From Podocnemis expansa (taxonomy: Eukaryota; Chordata; Testudines; Podocnemididae), in NCBI GenBank assembly GCA_007922195.1, contig ML682024.1, positions 7,427,594 through 7,491,593 on the forward strand: DNA of 64,000 bases, written 5' to 3'. Each line of letters starts with the position of its first letter. Position 1 is the first letter of the stretch. The position numbers and the translations under genes are program-made. Positions 9,402 to 21,413 of this stretch are shown in pieces. The notes under the pieces were generated by a model. It saw nothing but the letters and a program-made list of their open reading frames with translations, was not told the DNA's origin and searched no databases.

Positions 9402-11255
9402 AGGCAGATCCCAGACCAGATCCATTAGAATTCAGGCTTAGCAGCTCCTCAGCACCCCCACCCCCACCCAAAAGACAGGCTCTGTCTCTGGAAGAGCAGG
9501 GGTTAATGCCTTGGCCGTCTTTCTCCCAGGGCTGGGGGAGTGGTGGTGGTGGGGAGGGTGGACATGGCCTTCAGAGCCTGCAGCTCCAGCCCTGTTTACA
9601 AAGGACCTTTCCTGTTCCCAGGGTCCCTGCCCTCCCGGCATGGCGCTCTGGGTTCAGTTGGTCACCCCGCCCCTGCAGAGCTTGAGTGGGGGGAGCTGGG
9701 GACAGCCCAGCCTTGGGTTCCCCCATCCCCCACTTTGCCTGTGCCACTCACTCCTGGCCTACTGTCCCCTGGCACCACCTATTGGCTGGCAGTAACTGGG
9801 AACAGGGGATCAGGACAAACAGCGCCTGGGATCGCTGGGATGTAAGCATGGGAGGCCAGGGGTTTCCTCAGGACGCTCACGGGAGCAGTGCTAGGCACTA
9901 CACACCTGTGGAGCAAGCCAGGTGCTGAGACTGTGGGGGTAAGGGACAGGGTTGCAAAGGAATTTTTTCAGGCAGCCAAAAGATCACAGCCCAAGGGGTT
10001 TCAAATGCAGAGGACTACAGGACAGGAGTGAGGGGCACCCAATGAGCTAGGGGAGGAGGCAAGGGCTGGGATAGTAGGGGGAGCTGCAGGGCACTGGCAA
10101 AACCATGGGGGGAATCCCCTGGACAGATAGCAGGGAGTCACATTTGAGGGGAACAAACCCCACTCTCCCATCAGGTTTCTGGGCCATTTAAAGGATGCTA
10201 TAAGAAAGCACACAGCTCTAGCCCTAGGTCATGGCTCATCATACCTTCATCAGGAGGGGAACAAGCCCTACCTTTGGGAGCAGTCTGCTTCGACATGGCT
10301 AACAACTCTGCATGACCCACACTTGGAGCAGGCTAGGGCAGGGGGTGGAACTGCTGTGGGGTCTGGCTTTGGAAGAACTAGGCCAGCAGCCAGATTATCT
10401 GTCAAAGCACACATGGGAATTTCTTCAGCTAAATCACTCAAGTATGGCATTAGCTTCCACTGGGGATACTCTGATTTACTGCAAGTCCATTTAATGTAGT
10501 TTATCCTAATTCATTGCTATAGTAAATTAAACCCAATTAAGAAAATTTCCATTGTGAATAAGCACATCCACACACCAGCTTAATGAAATTACTTTCACTT
10601 CTCACCTTTATTCAGTTTGGATTAATTTGCTCCAGTAGCCTCTGCAAACAACCCTCAGCCTGGCCACTCCTCAGACTTGTGAGCATGACCTGGCTGGTGG
10701 ATCTTGGGAGTTGGGTGCCTGAATGCCAGAGGTCAAGCCTGACTTGTAGGGATGTGAGGACCCCCTCCTTGTATAACCAAGAAAGCACAATTGCCCAAAT
10801 GCATGTTTGCAGCTGTCACTTCTGCACACAACTGGCAGAAGTCATGGTCTGAAAGTCACCCAGCCTCAGAAGCTAAGAGGCAAGTAGGGGGCCAAGTAGT
10901 TAGAGCAAAGGAGCTGGAAACCAGGATTCCTGGATCAGCCAGATTCAGCCCTTCCTCTGTACAGATGGGGCAGCTCTGCCCCCTCATGGCTTGATTCAGA
11001 ACTTTTCTGGAACACATAGGCCAGCTTGGACTGAGATCTGGATCACAATCATCACCCACTTCCAAACAGAGGCTGGGGTGGTGAAGACCAGGGATGCAGC
11101 AGTGAGGGCAGGGGGAGGAGGGGGAATAAATTAACATCTATTAGAAAAAAAGTCCTTTAATAGATTTTTTTATATAACTTAAATAACTTAGATTGAAACA
11201 AAAAGGATAAAATACCAAAGTGTCTTAACAAAAAGCTGGGAAAAGAAGGGACAGC
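9402..11255. other. Intergenic between hAT element and UBE2S 3' end
   Basis: No gene recognised. There is an AT-rich stretch at about 10480-10600 and another MIR-like SINE fragment (TTAGAGCAAAGGAGC, then CAGGATTCCTGGAT) near 10898-10960. The last part is AT-rich trailer DNA beyond the UBE2S polyadenylation signal. Confidence 0.5.
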
Positions 11256-11261
11256 TTTATT
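11256..11261 (-). promoter_or_regulatory. UBE2S: UBE2S polyadenylation signal AATAAA
   Basis: Minus-strand AATAAA, 100 nt after the UBE2S stop codon, so the 3' UTR would be about 120 nt. Confidence 0.75.
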
Positions 11262-11360
11262 CTAACCTTGCCTGGTTCCACCCTCCCCATCATCCCACCC
11301 TTCCCTCCCCCCAAACACCACCTAGTCCATGATTAGAGCCAGGCCCCATACCCCCCACCC

Positions 11361-14300
11361 CTAGAGCCGCCGCAATGCCCGCTTTTTGTCCGTCTTCTTC
11401 TTCGCCAGCTGTTTCTTGTCCCTGTCACCAGCATGTTTCTTGGCCATGGGGCCCTCACCCCCAGCAGCCAGGACGGCGGTAGAAGAGCAGGGGTCAGCAG
11501 GGTCCTTGCTGGCCCCCCGCAGGCTGGAGGGCTGGGCGTGGATCTCTGTCAGCAGGCGGGCTCGGGCAGCATACTCCTCGTAGTTCTCCAGCAGGAGGCG
11601 CCCCGCTTCCTCATTGAGAGCTGACTCCGGGTTGGGGTGGATCAGCAAGCACTTGATTGTCTGTGGGAAGCAGAGAAGGGGTCAGGTTAACTGAAGCAGG
11701 GCTGGGTCCCCTCAGCTCCATGCTTATGGGGAAAAAAGGTGCTAGTATGGATGGGCAGAGGCACCAGTAGGTTCCCTCCAGTCCAGCCACCACTGCAGAC
11801 AGCTACATCTGGGGTGGGGACTCCAGGGGTCCTGCCCCACCATTGTTTGCCTCAGCTGGTACATGGCAGGTGCTGCCAGCTGCACCCACCACAACAGGAG
11901 CCCCCCATACATCACCATGCTATGCTTGTCTTCCTCCTGCCTCTGGATTTAGTTATAAACCAAGGCTTGTTATGGGATATCAGATGGGGAGAGGTTCTGA
12001 GTTGGGGCAGGGAATTCTTCAGTGGGTGACTGGGTGGAGACTTGCCCATGTTTGGGGATTAGCTACACACCATATTTGGGGTCAGCAAGGGACTGTCCCC
12101 CAGGACAGACTGTCAGGGCCCTGAGGGTTTTTCATCTTCCCCTGTAGCATGGGGCATGGCTCACTTCCTGGGGTTTCTCTGTACCTTGAAGTCTGTAAAA
12201 CCTGATTTGGGGACTTCAATGACTCAGTCATAGGCTAGGTGTCTACAGCAGGACGGGGTAAGAGATTTTGTGGCCTACATTGTGCCAGATGATCATATTG
12301 GTCCCTTTTGACTAAAAATACCCCTATGAATCTAGCTTGTTTAGGCATGTAGAGATCCAGGGTGGCCTGAAAACCAGACCACACTGAGGCACTCCCAGAA
12401 CCAAGGGAGGCAAAAGTCAGCCGGCATCCATGGCAATCTCCCACCTTTCACTTTTCCTTCTAGTCAGTTTCACTAGATGTTCAGGGATCCTACTGCCAGC
12501 AACAACTGGTTTCCATGGGATGGAGCACACCAGCAAGGGGATCCAGCCATGACCCTAGCTTCTGGGAGAGCTAAGGCAAATCCACTCCAGGCAGTTTTAG
12601 GATAGGCTTCTAGGCCTCTCCTCTTTGCTCCTCCCACTGTACAAGCAGAACCAACGCCAGAAGCTGGATACGTGCCAGAGATGCTGTGACAGCCCTGATA
12701 CACTGCTGCCAAATGTACCAGGAAGACGCCCAGACATCCTGGTGGTGGCCTGAAGTCTGCAGACAGCCCAGTACAATGAGGTCTAGTCCAGTGTTTCCCA
12801 ACCAGTGTGCCACAGTACCCAGGTGTGCCTGAGATCTGAGCAGGTGTGCCACAACTTTTTTTTAAATACTCAAAGAGCTATGGATTGGCTCATAGGCTCA
12901 TGAATATTCATGAGTTCATTTTGCAGCTATATGGTGGTGTGCCTCAAATTAATTAAACGTAGCAAGGTGTGCCACAGCAGAGAAAATGTTGGGAACCACT
13001 GCTCTAGTCCATGCAAGGCCCTGCCACGCTAGGGGCACTAAGGATGCCAAGCAGGATTGGAGGCCACTGCAGTACTTGCTCTCATCCCTGAGTGGATAAT
13101 AAAGATGCAATTGCTCAGGTCAGCCACAGAATCTCCTCTCTTTGGACTGTATCTGTAGGGTCCTGCCCTGGCCTCTTTGTCCCGCTTCAACCCCACATAC
13201 CATGCCACACTCTCCCCACCCCCCACCCCCATTCTACTCATCCTACCACACCAGGGTCCCCTGTTCCCCAGGGCAGACAGAATCAGGTCCTTGCAACAGG
13301 AAGCGAGAACCTGGCACATGCACTGGCCTTCCAAACCTCACCTGCGGGATGGTGGCCTCAAGCCCACAGGAAGCAAGACCAACACAGGGCACAGGGCAGA
13401 CAACATGGGGGCACCTGACACCTGAGCCTGCCACAGCACCCATTGCCCTCCTCTCTGCTGCTGCCTGGTTGCAGAGATGCAACTGCTTCTGCTGGACAAG
13501 GACTGTCACAGAGGCCAAGAGCAAAGGGGGAATGGCAGGTTCCAGTACAGCCGCCACAGTTGCTTGCTTTCTCCTTCTTCTCCACTGTTGCCTGGATGCC
13601 TTTTCCGTGTTCCTCCCATTGCCTGTCCCACCTTAGTGTCCCATGTACCATCCCTGTCTAAGCACCTTGGGCTGCAGCGTACACCACCAACTCACCTTTC
13701 CCCACTCCTGCTCCAGGCCACCCAGGAACCCCCTTTGCCCCCACTCAGCACCATGTGAGCTGGGGAGCAGCCTCAGGGATTGTCAAAGTCATGTTCCATC
13801 CTCTTGGGGACTGTGGGTGGCAGGGACTAGACAATGACACTCCCCACCTGCCCCATGGGATCTGGGAGGCAGGGAATATCCACAAAAAATGGTGCCCCCA
13901 GCAAACCCTCATTGGCAGGGGAAGTTTCCAGGGGCAACACCCACACCTTTCACATGGCTGGTGTAGCCTGCAGGAACCCTGTGGAAGTATCTGACCATCA
14001 AGCCCAGCCCTACACCAAGACCACACAGCCCCACTGTAAGCAGATCCAGCCCTACACACCTGCTGACCCTTCCTCTCTCCTGGGAACTGCCTCCCCGTGT
14101 AGGATCTGACCAGCAGCTGCTTGCTGTGGCTGGCCTTGCTTCCCAGCTCTGGGAGGGGATATCTTGGTTGCTCCACACACACAAATCCCCCTGAGCTGGT
14201 ACTGCTAGGGCACTGGATCCAACAGCTTGCAGAGCACTTGTGGGGAAACAGAGGCACAGCAAAGGGGCATGACAGCTGAATTTTAAAAGCAGTGCAAGGA

Positions 14301-17300
14301 ACAGAATCCAGCTTTCAGTGCCAATTGCTGGATCCATCTTTAACATGAGTTGCGTCTCCTGCCGAGCTCTCTACTCACCAGCAACACGTGCTTAATGCCC
14401 AGCTCTGCTTTCCAGTCTCTCTTGAGGACATTGACGCAGATCTCACCATTGGCGCCCACATTAGGGTGGAAGATCTTTGTGAGGAAGTAGCCCTTGGGTG
14501 GAGCAGCTGGGAAATCCTTCCCCAGGATGAGTTTCATGCGGAAGACGCCCCCAGCATAGGGTGTGCCCTCTGCCAAGGGAGCAGAGACAGTGAGATGGGA
14601 TCCAGCCCCACATCTCAGCCCCCCCCCCCCACATCCCCACCCCCTCAGTCAAACCATGGAAGGGTCCAGCCCCAGAGCAGCAATGTGGGGATAGGGAAAA
14701 CTCTGCTGCAGGGTGCCAGGGGGATGAAGGCAGCAACTTATCGCTGACCCAAAGAAGAGGGGGCAGGGATGTCGTGTCATAAACAACTCCCACATCAAAG
14801 GAAGGCCCTGTTCTGTTTGGAGAGGCAGCTGCTCCAGGGCTGGGGCAGGACCATCACTTGGCACAGCCACACAGCAGCAGTTTAAGACAGGAAGTTTAGA
14901 ATTCTCTTTCCTGTCAACACTGCAGAGTGATTACTTCCTGCACCCACAGTTCCCTGGAGCTGGGATCCACCAGCCAGCCCCTGAAAGGCAGGAGCTCCCA
15001 AGTCTGAGAGGAGATGCTTGGGGGGTCAGCGGTGACTCAAGGAGAGAATGCACACCCTCTTCCCCTGAAGCCTGGCTCCCCGCCTCAGCCCAGAGGGAAG
15101 CGAAGGTCACACCTCTGTGGCTGCTAGCCCTGCCTGCCCCCACTCCCTTCTCACCAGGTCCTTCGATGGTGACCTGGACATCCGTGATATCCTCCTCATT
15201 GGGGAAGACCTTGATGCCCTCAGGAGGGTCTGACGTCAGTGTGGAGACCTCCTTGTAGACCAGCCGGATGACATGGGGTGGCAGATTTTCCATGTTTGAA
15301 TTCTGCAGCGGGAGATAGGCAGGGGTACATTACAGAACAGAGGCTCTGGGCAAAAGCATAAAGGGACATGGTTCAGCCCAGAATCCATCAGTGCCCCACA
15401 CAGCCCTCCTGAGGTAGCAGAAATGTGCCACGGACTGGCACACTGGTGCCCTGGGGTCAACACTGCTTGCGAGAGGCGAGCGCCCCCACCCTGCTTTTGG
15501 CAGCATGGCAATCCTGCCAGCACTGCTCTGGGAACTCAGGGTCAGCCACAACTGTGAAAACAGCATGCCTCCTTTTGAGCCCCCTACCCCCTGCAACCTC
15601 TTGCCCCCTGCTTGGCCCATGGCCGCCTCTCAAACTCGCTCAGTCCAGTCCAGATTGGCTTTGGTACCCTAGATCTTGCATCCCTAGAAGGGAAGTAGTA
15701 CAGCTTGGACTTGAGCTTCTGAAATTGGTGTAGCTGACTCCCAGCTGTTATGGCCCCTCTAGGTTACCCGTTAACTCATCCTCCTACCCCACTTGGTGTA
15801 ACCAGAAAGCATCATTCACAGCAATAATGAGTCATGGGATTGGGGAGGAGAATATCTGTGGCTCTGTCAAAGTTGAAGATTTAAAAGGAAACACTGCCCA
15901 CCAGCCCCAGCCGCTCACTGATCTCACTTCCCCCTCCTCCAGTCCTTTCTTGGGATCGCTCCCAAAAACTGGCAGCCACAGCTAAGGGAACAAAGACTGG
16001 CTTTCTCAGGGCTATGAAGGGGCTGGTCCAGGGTTCAGTTGGAACTTGTCCCCCCCATACACTCATCCCCAGAAGCAGCTGAGCAAAATCTCTACCCCAT
16101 TCCTGGCTCTGCCCAGTTTGTAAATAAGACTAGTCAGTTTCACAGGTACTAAGGTGAAATTGACAGTGGGGAGACCCATTTACAGGGACTGGGAGTCATA
16201 ATGCAACAAAGGTGTTCCCTAAAAGGGGGGGGGCGCGCAGAACTTCAAAGAGATTGAGCCAGATAGAGAGAGAGCACCAAGATGGACCTTCTCCCCCACC
16301 ACTCCTCTTAACAGCACTAACAAAAACAAGTCCCCATTGTGCCAGGGACACAGGACCATAAATATGATTTCACAGGGAAGTTCCTGCTTCTTGCATTCCT
16401 CAAGCAATTCCCAGGTTTAGAAAGCCAAGCCTGGAATCCAAAGATGCTGGGAGCTTTCAAGGGAGGTGGATTTTGGTCTCAGCTGGGAAGCTATAACCAG
16501 CCCCAGATCCACATCAAATCCCAGATGGGAGTCAGGGGCAGTTTTAGCCCCACCAAATGGGAGATCAGATGCTTCTTCATGGAAGAGATGCATGCTGCTG
16601 CACCATCTGCTGACCACACACACTCCCCCCACCCCACCCCCAGCATCCAGGTACCAGTCCCTGCCTCAGATAAGCACATCTCCCAAACATCCCTTCCTTG
16701 ACCCCTCCGCTGGGAACATACATGTAAGTACCAGGCTAGATAAGGGTCACTACCTGCTCAATTTTTCCCAGGATTATTTATTTATCTATTTGTTTATTTT
16801 TGGAGGTAGCTGTCCTGGGAAATCTCTTGGGGCACTCAGCCGGCCAGCCAGTTTATGGGGTCAGAATGATCCATGATGTCCCTTTCTTGGTACCTCAGAG
16901 GCAGCAACCCTAGGTTGGACACAGAGTAACTAGTTTCATGCCAAACAGGACAATCAGATAGCTATCAGACAGGGATGACTTGCAAGTGCTCCTGAATCAC
17001 CAGATTAGGGCAGCAGAGACATTACAGGCTCAGCTTCCTATAGCAGCTTAAAGGGCCCCCCACCATGTGCCTTTCATCCCCCAATCTCAAATCAAGTGTT
17101 TCTAAGATTACACCCCACCACCACCCCATCAGCCTGGGACATCATATTTGCATCCAAAGGAGGAACTAAGAAGCCAGTGGGCCAGCAGAAGTGTAGACAG
17201 CAGATTGTGACTTGTGCTTCATAAAATGGGTAGAAGCTGCCTTCTTAATCCAGCCTCTAAAAGGTAAATACAAAGGCGCTACAAGCCAGGAGTCCCTAGC

Positions 17301-19501
17301 TAGAGAAGCACGTGGCTGAGGCAGGCGAGACCTGTGAAGATGTATTTTTGGTCCCTCCCCACAGCAGCTCTTAGGTAGATTCCTCCAAGATCATGATCAG
17401 CTCAACGTATTTTTGCTGAAAGCCACCAGCCTCGATCCCTGGTTAAATTTCCAAACCACAGATGCACACCATGGATGGTAGGCCCCGGTGCTGATGAAAA
17501 CACTCGGGAGTCTTCAAAGAGCTTTTCTCTGGGTTCTGTGGCAGGTGACCCAAATGATCGAGTAGATGAAGCTATATGAGTATGCCATCCAAGCCCTCCC
17601 CAAGCTGGCCTGCAACAATTAGCCGTCACTGACCCATCACACAGTGCAGTCTTTTCTACAGAAGGGCCCTGCAGCACTGCACATAAAAAGACATTTTAGA
17701 AAGCATGCCGCATTTGCTCTGCTTGGCTATGCCTGGGGGAAGAAATTCAACTGTGGCCCCATCTAAACAGTTTTAGTAACAACTCTCCACAGGCCATTTT
17801 CTGCATAAGAGGCCTGTTCCTGTTAAATTAGGCTGTGTTTTTTCCAACAGCAGCTAGCACTCTGAGGTACCTAATTCAAGCCAGCCTGAAAGGTCTCTCG
17901 GTTTTCAGGAAGCCCCCTGTAAGGGGTGGGGGGGGGGGGAAATCAATCCTCCCCCAAAACAACAGTGCTTTTGAAAAATCCTGGCCTTTGCTTGCAACAA
18001 AACCTGGAGTTGAAACACAGCTTGGAGAAGAGCTAAACATTAATAGCAGATCTGAAAAAAAACCAAAAAACAAAACAGGAAATAAGAACTTCCTTGGCAC
18101 TGCAGTAGGCAAAAGACCCTTTATAGCTGAGGAATTCTGTGGCACTTTAAAAGACTAAAATTTATTGCATGAGCTTTCGTAGGAGAAAATCCCACTTCAT
18201 CAGATGCTTTGAAGATGGGGGAACTCATAGAATGGAAGGAAAATAAGTTGGACATGGACAGTGGGACCTACGGCACATGCCAGCCACCAAAAACTTTTCT
18301 ACCAGGAATTCTGAAACCATGCAAAATCAGCAACAAAATCCACCAGCCCCAACACAAAGATAACAAATCAAGTTTATAGTTGCCTCAAATCAACCAGCTG
18401 GGTTAGTAACTTCTTGTTATTCAGCTTCCCCCCCTCCCTGTAAGCACCCAGCATGAAAATTATAATTTTGCACTCAAAATCACACACAACTTTAAGACAA
18501 GCCACCAGAATTTTGCCAGGCCTGTGTAAGAAAAAAAACCCACACCCCTCACTGTCCAGTCCTTTCAGAGACAAACCAGCCCCCAGCAGACAAGATACAG
18601 ATATCCATACATACCTGCCACGTGTTCAGAGCCTTGGTACAGACAACATGCAATACAAAGCTAAGCAAATTAGAATGCCATTTCTTGTTCTCATAGCGGC
18701 ACTCAACAGAGATGAATTTTTGAAAGGACACGTGGTTGTCAGGTAACCCACAGATTTTTTAAAAAAATCTTGTACACCTTTGGAGCAGCTTTAGTATTAT
18801 CGATAATAAGGGAGGCAGCAAAGTTAGACCCACCTCTAATAAACATCAGACCCAATTAAATCTATATCCTTTTTAAAAGCCTGACTTTATCAATAACCCA
18901 TAAAGACATGCAGCGACCTTACACATCCCTCTGTTGTAACTGTCAAACCCATTTTAAAAGAAAAGCAGCTGTTTAACAAATAAGGCACAAAAAAAAAAAC
19001 CTCAAGTCAACTTTCACCCCAAGTTTAGATCCCATTAACATTGCTCCTTTTAAGTAAGCACTGGCTACAGCTTCTAGCCAATGACCCAGTCTCAGCCATA
19101 TTCACCCCATTAAAGGTCCTGTTTGGCCTATTCTTCCTAGAACACCAAATTACACCATTAGGCCTTACATGAGCGGTTGCTTATTATTTCTAAACACAAC
19201 TGGCATTTGGCCAACGACTGCATGAACTCCCTTGCTCCTAACACCAGGCCCCTATTTTTTAAACTTAAAAATTTCCACACCCCATGCACCCAAACTGCAA
19301 TAAGGCCCTATTAAAAACCCAGCAAAAGCTGCTGTTATGATCCATAATAGATATGCATGCCCCATAAGCCTTTGCTGTCAGCTCCACCTCATGAAGGGGG
19401 CTCAGGCAGCTGGCCCTTACAAAACAGGGATCAATGTCCACCCATAACCTGCTGAGTGCCTGGGGAAAGCAGAGATGAAAGGAGCAAGAGCCACTCACCA
19501 T
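11361..19501 (-). CDS. UBE2S: UBE2S, ubiquitin-conjugating enzyme E2 S, 213 aa
   Basis: The E2 that works with the anaphase-promoting complex to lengthen K11-linked ubiquitin chains in mitosis. Coding exons in transcript order: 19499-19501 (only the ATG), 15155-15302, 14379-14569, 11361-11660; phases join exactly and all introns are GT-AG. The product starts [11 protein letters not shown]. The UBC fold holds the HPN motif (85-87) and catalytic Cys95 in GEICVNVL. Then come [20 protein letters not shown], a variable linker, and a basic tail ending [12 protein letters not shown], whose terminal LRRL docks on the APC/C. The human protein is 222 aa; the linker here is shorter. The first coding exon contributes just the start codon, so initiation depends on splicing of the 4.2-kb intron. 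SHISA7 and ISOC2 follow on the same strand as in human 19q13.42. Identification is secure. Confidence 0.96.
12789..13001. mobile_element. hAT MITE, 213 bp, in UBE2S intron
   Basis: Terminal inverted repeats CAGTGTTTCCCAACC (left) and CAGTGGTTCCCAACA (right end read inward). Flanks GTCTAGTC (12781-12788) and CTCTAGTC (13002-13009) agree at 7 of 8 bases, the 8-bp duplication expected of hAT. The interior repeats GTGTGCC, has an A/T-rich centre and no ORF. It lies in the last UBE2S intron. Confidence 0.87.
18130..18212 (+). repeat. Half-unit of the palindromic repeat seen at 23046
   Basis: Reads GAATTCTGTGGCACTTTAAA, AGACTAAAATTTATTGCATG, AGCTTTCGTAGGAG and AAAATCCCACTTCATCAGATG in succession. 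The same string forms each arm of the inverted repeat at 23046-23209. Here a single arm lies inside UBE2S intron 1. Confidence 0.65.
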
Positions 19502-19849
19502 GGTGGTGGGCCTGGCCGAGGCTGGCAAAGAGCAGGGGGCCCCTATGCAGGCAGGGCACCCCCCCAATAATGGGGCTCACCCCCCTAGCTCTAATAGGGT
19601 TGGCCCAATCCTATAGAGCCCAGCCCTTTGCTTTGCAGGGTGGGGAGAGGCAGGATCTTCTCCCAGGCCTCCCCCTCCCCACCTGGGCCAACCAGGTGCC
19701 CCCCTTTCCCTCGAGCCAGCCCCCCAATCTGGGCTGGGTCCCCCCTTTCCTCCTCCCACCCCCCCTTCAGGGATTTCCCTCTCTCCTCCTGGCTACTCTC
19801 CAATCGCTCCCACCCTCACTAGAACTGGGCTAATGCCCAGCAAGGGACT

Positions 19850-20450
19850 TTATAGCCTTTGGCCCGGCCGACCACGCCCCTTTCGAATCCCGGCCGCCCA
19901 ATCAGGCCCGGTGGAACGGGGAGGGGGTATGAGCCCCCTCCCTCCTGCCTTCCCCGGGAGAACGTTGACACTAAATGTCCGCGACGGACGGGAGCCAATG
20001 GGGAAGAGGGAGAGGGGCAGGGCCAGCTGCCGGATTGGCGGGATTTGAATATGAACGCGAGGAGGCGGCGGTTGAGACGCAGGAGGGAGGGGAGACGAAG
20101 GAGCGGAGAGTTGTTTACCCCTAACGGTTGCGGAGAGGGGCGGGGCAGTTATTTGAAATACCAGATTGACGGCTGCCTGAGCCAATGAGAGAACAGGACC
20201 GCGAGAAGGGGGGAGGGCTGGACAGCCATTGTGATCCACTTGCCACAAAGGGGCGGGACTATTAAAAGAGAGAGAGAGAGAGCGAGAGAGCAGAAGAGGT
20301 GGGACTTCCCTAAATTATGGTGAAAATGGCAGCCCAAGCAGCCAATCAGAGCAGAGCCTTCCCCTCCCTACTTATCTTAGCTATATAAATATCAACTATA
20401 ATATATAAATATTAAAGTATGCAAATATGCTCTCAGCCAATCAGCGCCTG
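19850..20450 (-). promoter_or_regulatory. UBE2S: UBE2S promoter region: CCAAT array, CHR and MYB sites
   Basis: CG-rich block just upstream of the UBE2S first exon. CCAAT boxes are at 19898, 19994, 20182, 20342 and 20437, with an ATTGG at 20034. TTTGAA (CHR-type) lies at 20044-20049 and 20152-20157, and AACGGTTG (MYB-type) near 20123. Several CCAAT boxes with a CHR is the usual layout of promoters active in G2/M, which suits UBE2S. Farther upstream, minus-strand ATTGGCTG, the octamer ATTTGCAT (20419-20426) and TATA-like runs come in that order. The exact start site is not fixed by sequence. Confidence 0.6.
20267..20290 (+). repeat. (AG)n microsatellite
   Basis: A short AG dinucleotide run with one C interruption inside the UBE2S promoter region. 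Confidence 0.85.
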
Positions 20451-20459
20451 GTGTTGGGG

Positions 20460-21114
20460 TAGGAGAAAGGAGAATTAAGATCCCAAAAGAATAACCCCAC
20501 CTCAGCTAGGCTGTGGTCTGGCCACAGGTGCTATGTGTGGCATGAGCCCTATACTGCCAGGGAGGAGAGTCTCCACCAACCTGGCAGGGCTCAGGTGATG
20601 GGAATGTCCCAAGCACAGCTGTGGGGGGTGGGGGGTGGCCGGCGCAGCTGTGCCCAGGATGGTGCTGAGCTGTTCTGGGTAGGCAGGACCCCAGCAGGAG
20701 CCTGGCCCTCATTCCCCTGGCTAATACTGGGGGGGGGTTGCCCATGACCCATTCTTTCAAAATAAAAATAAAGGCAGGCGCCTAGTTTGTGTGGGCCCTT
20801 TACAACACCCTCAGGCTGCCCTCTGAGCATCGGAGTGACAATCACACAGCCTGGCCGTGTACCCGCTCCATCCTGCCATGCCATGTCCCCTTCTGGGTGA
20901 TTCCATCCTCCTGGGCCAGGCGGACGCACAATCGCTGCTTCCCTGTGCTGAGCGAGAGCCCCCATCTAGCTGCCCCTGCACCCTCACCAGCCCCATGTTC
21001 CCTCCCACAGCAGGAGCCATGTTTCAACACTGGTCTAGGGATCCCCCTATAGCCATATCCTGCACTTCACCCAGCCCAGAAGTTAGGGGGTCCCATGGAC
21101 ACAGCCCCCATGCC
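20460..21114. other. Intergenic, no gene seen
   Basis: Between the UBE2S promoter and a hAT MITE. Short open frames here have no family resemblance and no convincing splice context. Confidence 0.5.
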
Positions 21115-21405
21115 AAGGGTTACTAGATGTCAGGGAAAAGGAGGACGTGTCCTCCTTTTTACCTTCACGTCCTCCATCCTCCAGGCATTTTAAAAATACA
21201 TGATTTTCATCTGGCTTTTTACTTACAGGGGTTAAAGCATGCTTGAATGCCCCAGAACACCCTATTTTTAGGGGGAAGCATTTCAGGGCCCCCTAAAAAT
21301 AGAAGAATATTACATTAACACTACATTTTCTCCATGTGTCCTCCAATGTCCTCTTTTTCGTATTCCCCTTTCCTCCTTTCTATGCTTTGGTATTTGGTAA
21401 CTCTA
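21115..21405 (+). mobile_element. hAT MITE family A, copy 1 (291 bp)
   Basis: Terminal inverted repeats AAGGGTTACTAGAT (left) and TAGAGTTACCAAAT (right end read inward). Flanks CCCATGCC (21107-21114) and CTCATGCC (21406-21413) agree at 7 of 8. Contains GGAGGACGTGTCCTCC and CCCTATTTTTAGGGGG. A close copy lies at 23370-23659 in the same orientation. Confidence 0.88.
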
Positions 21406-21413
21406 CTCATGCC

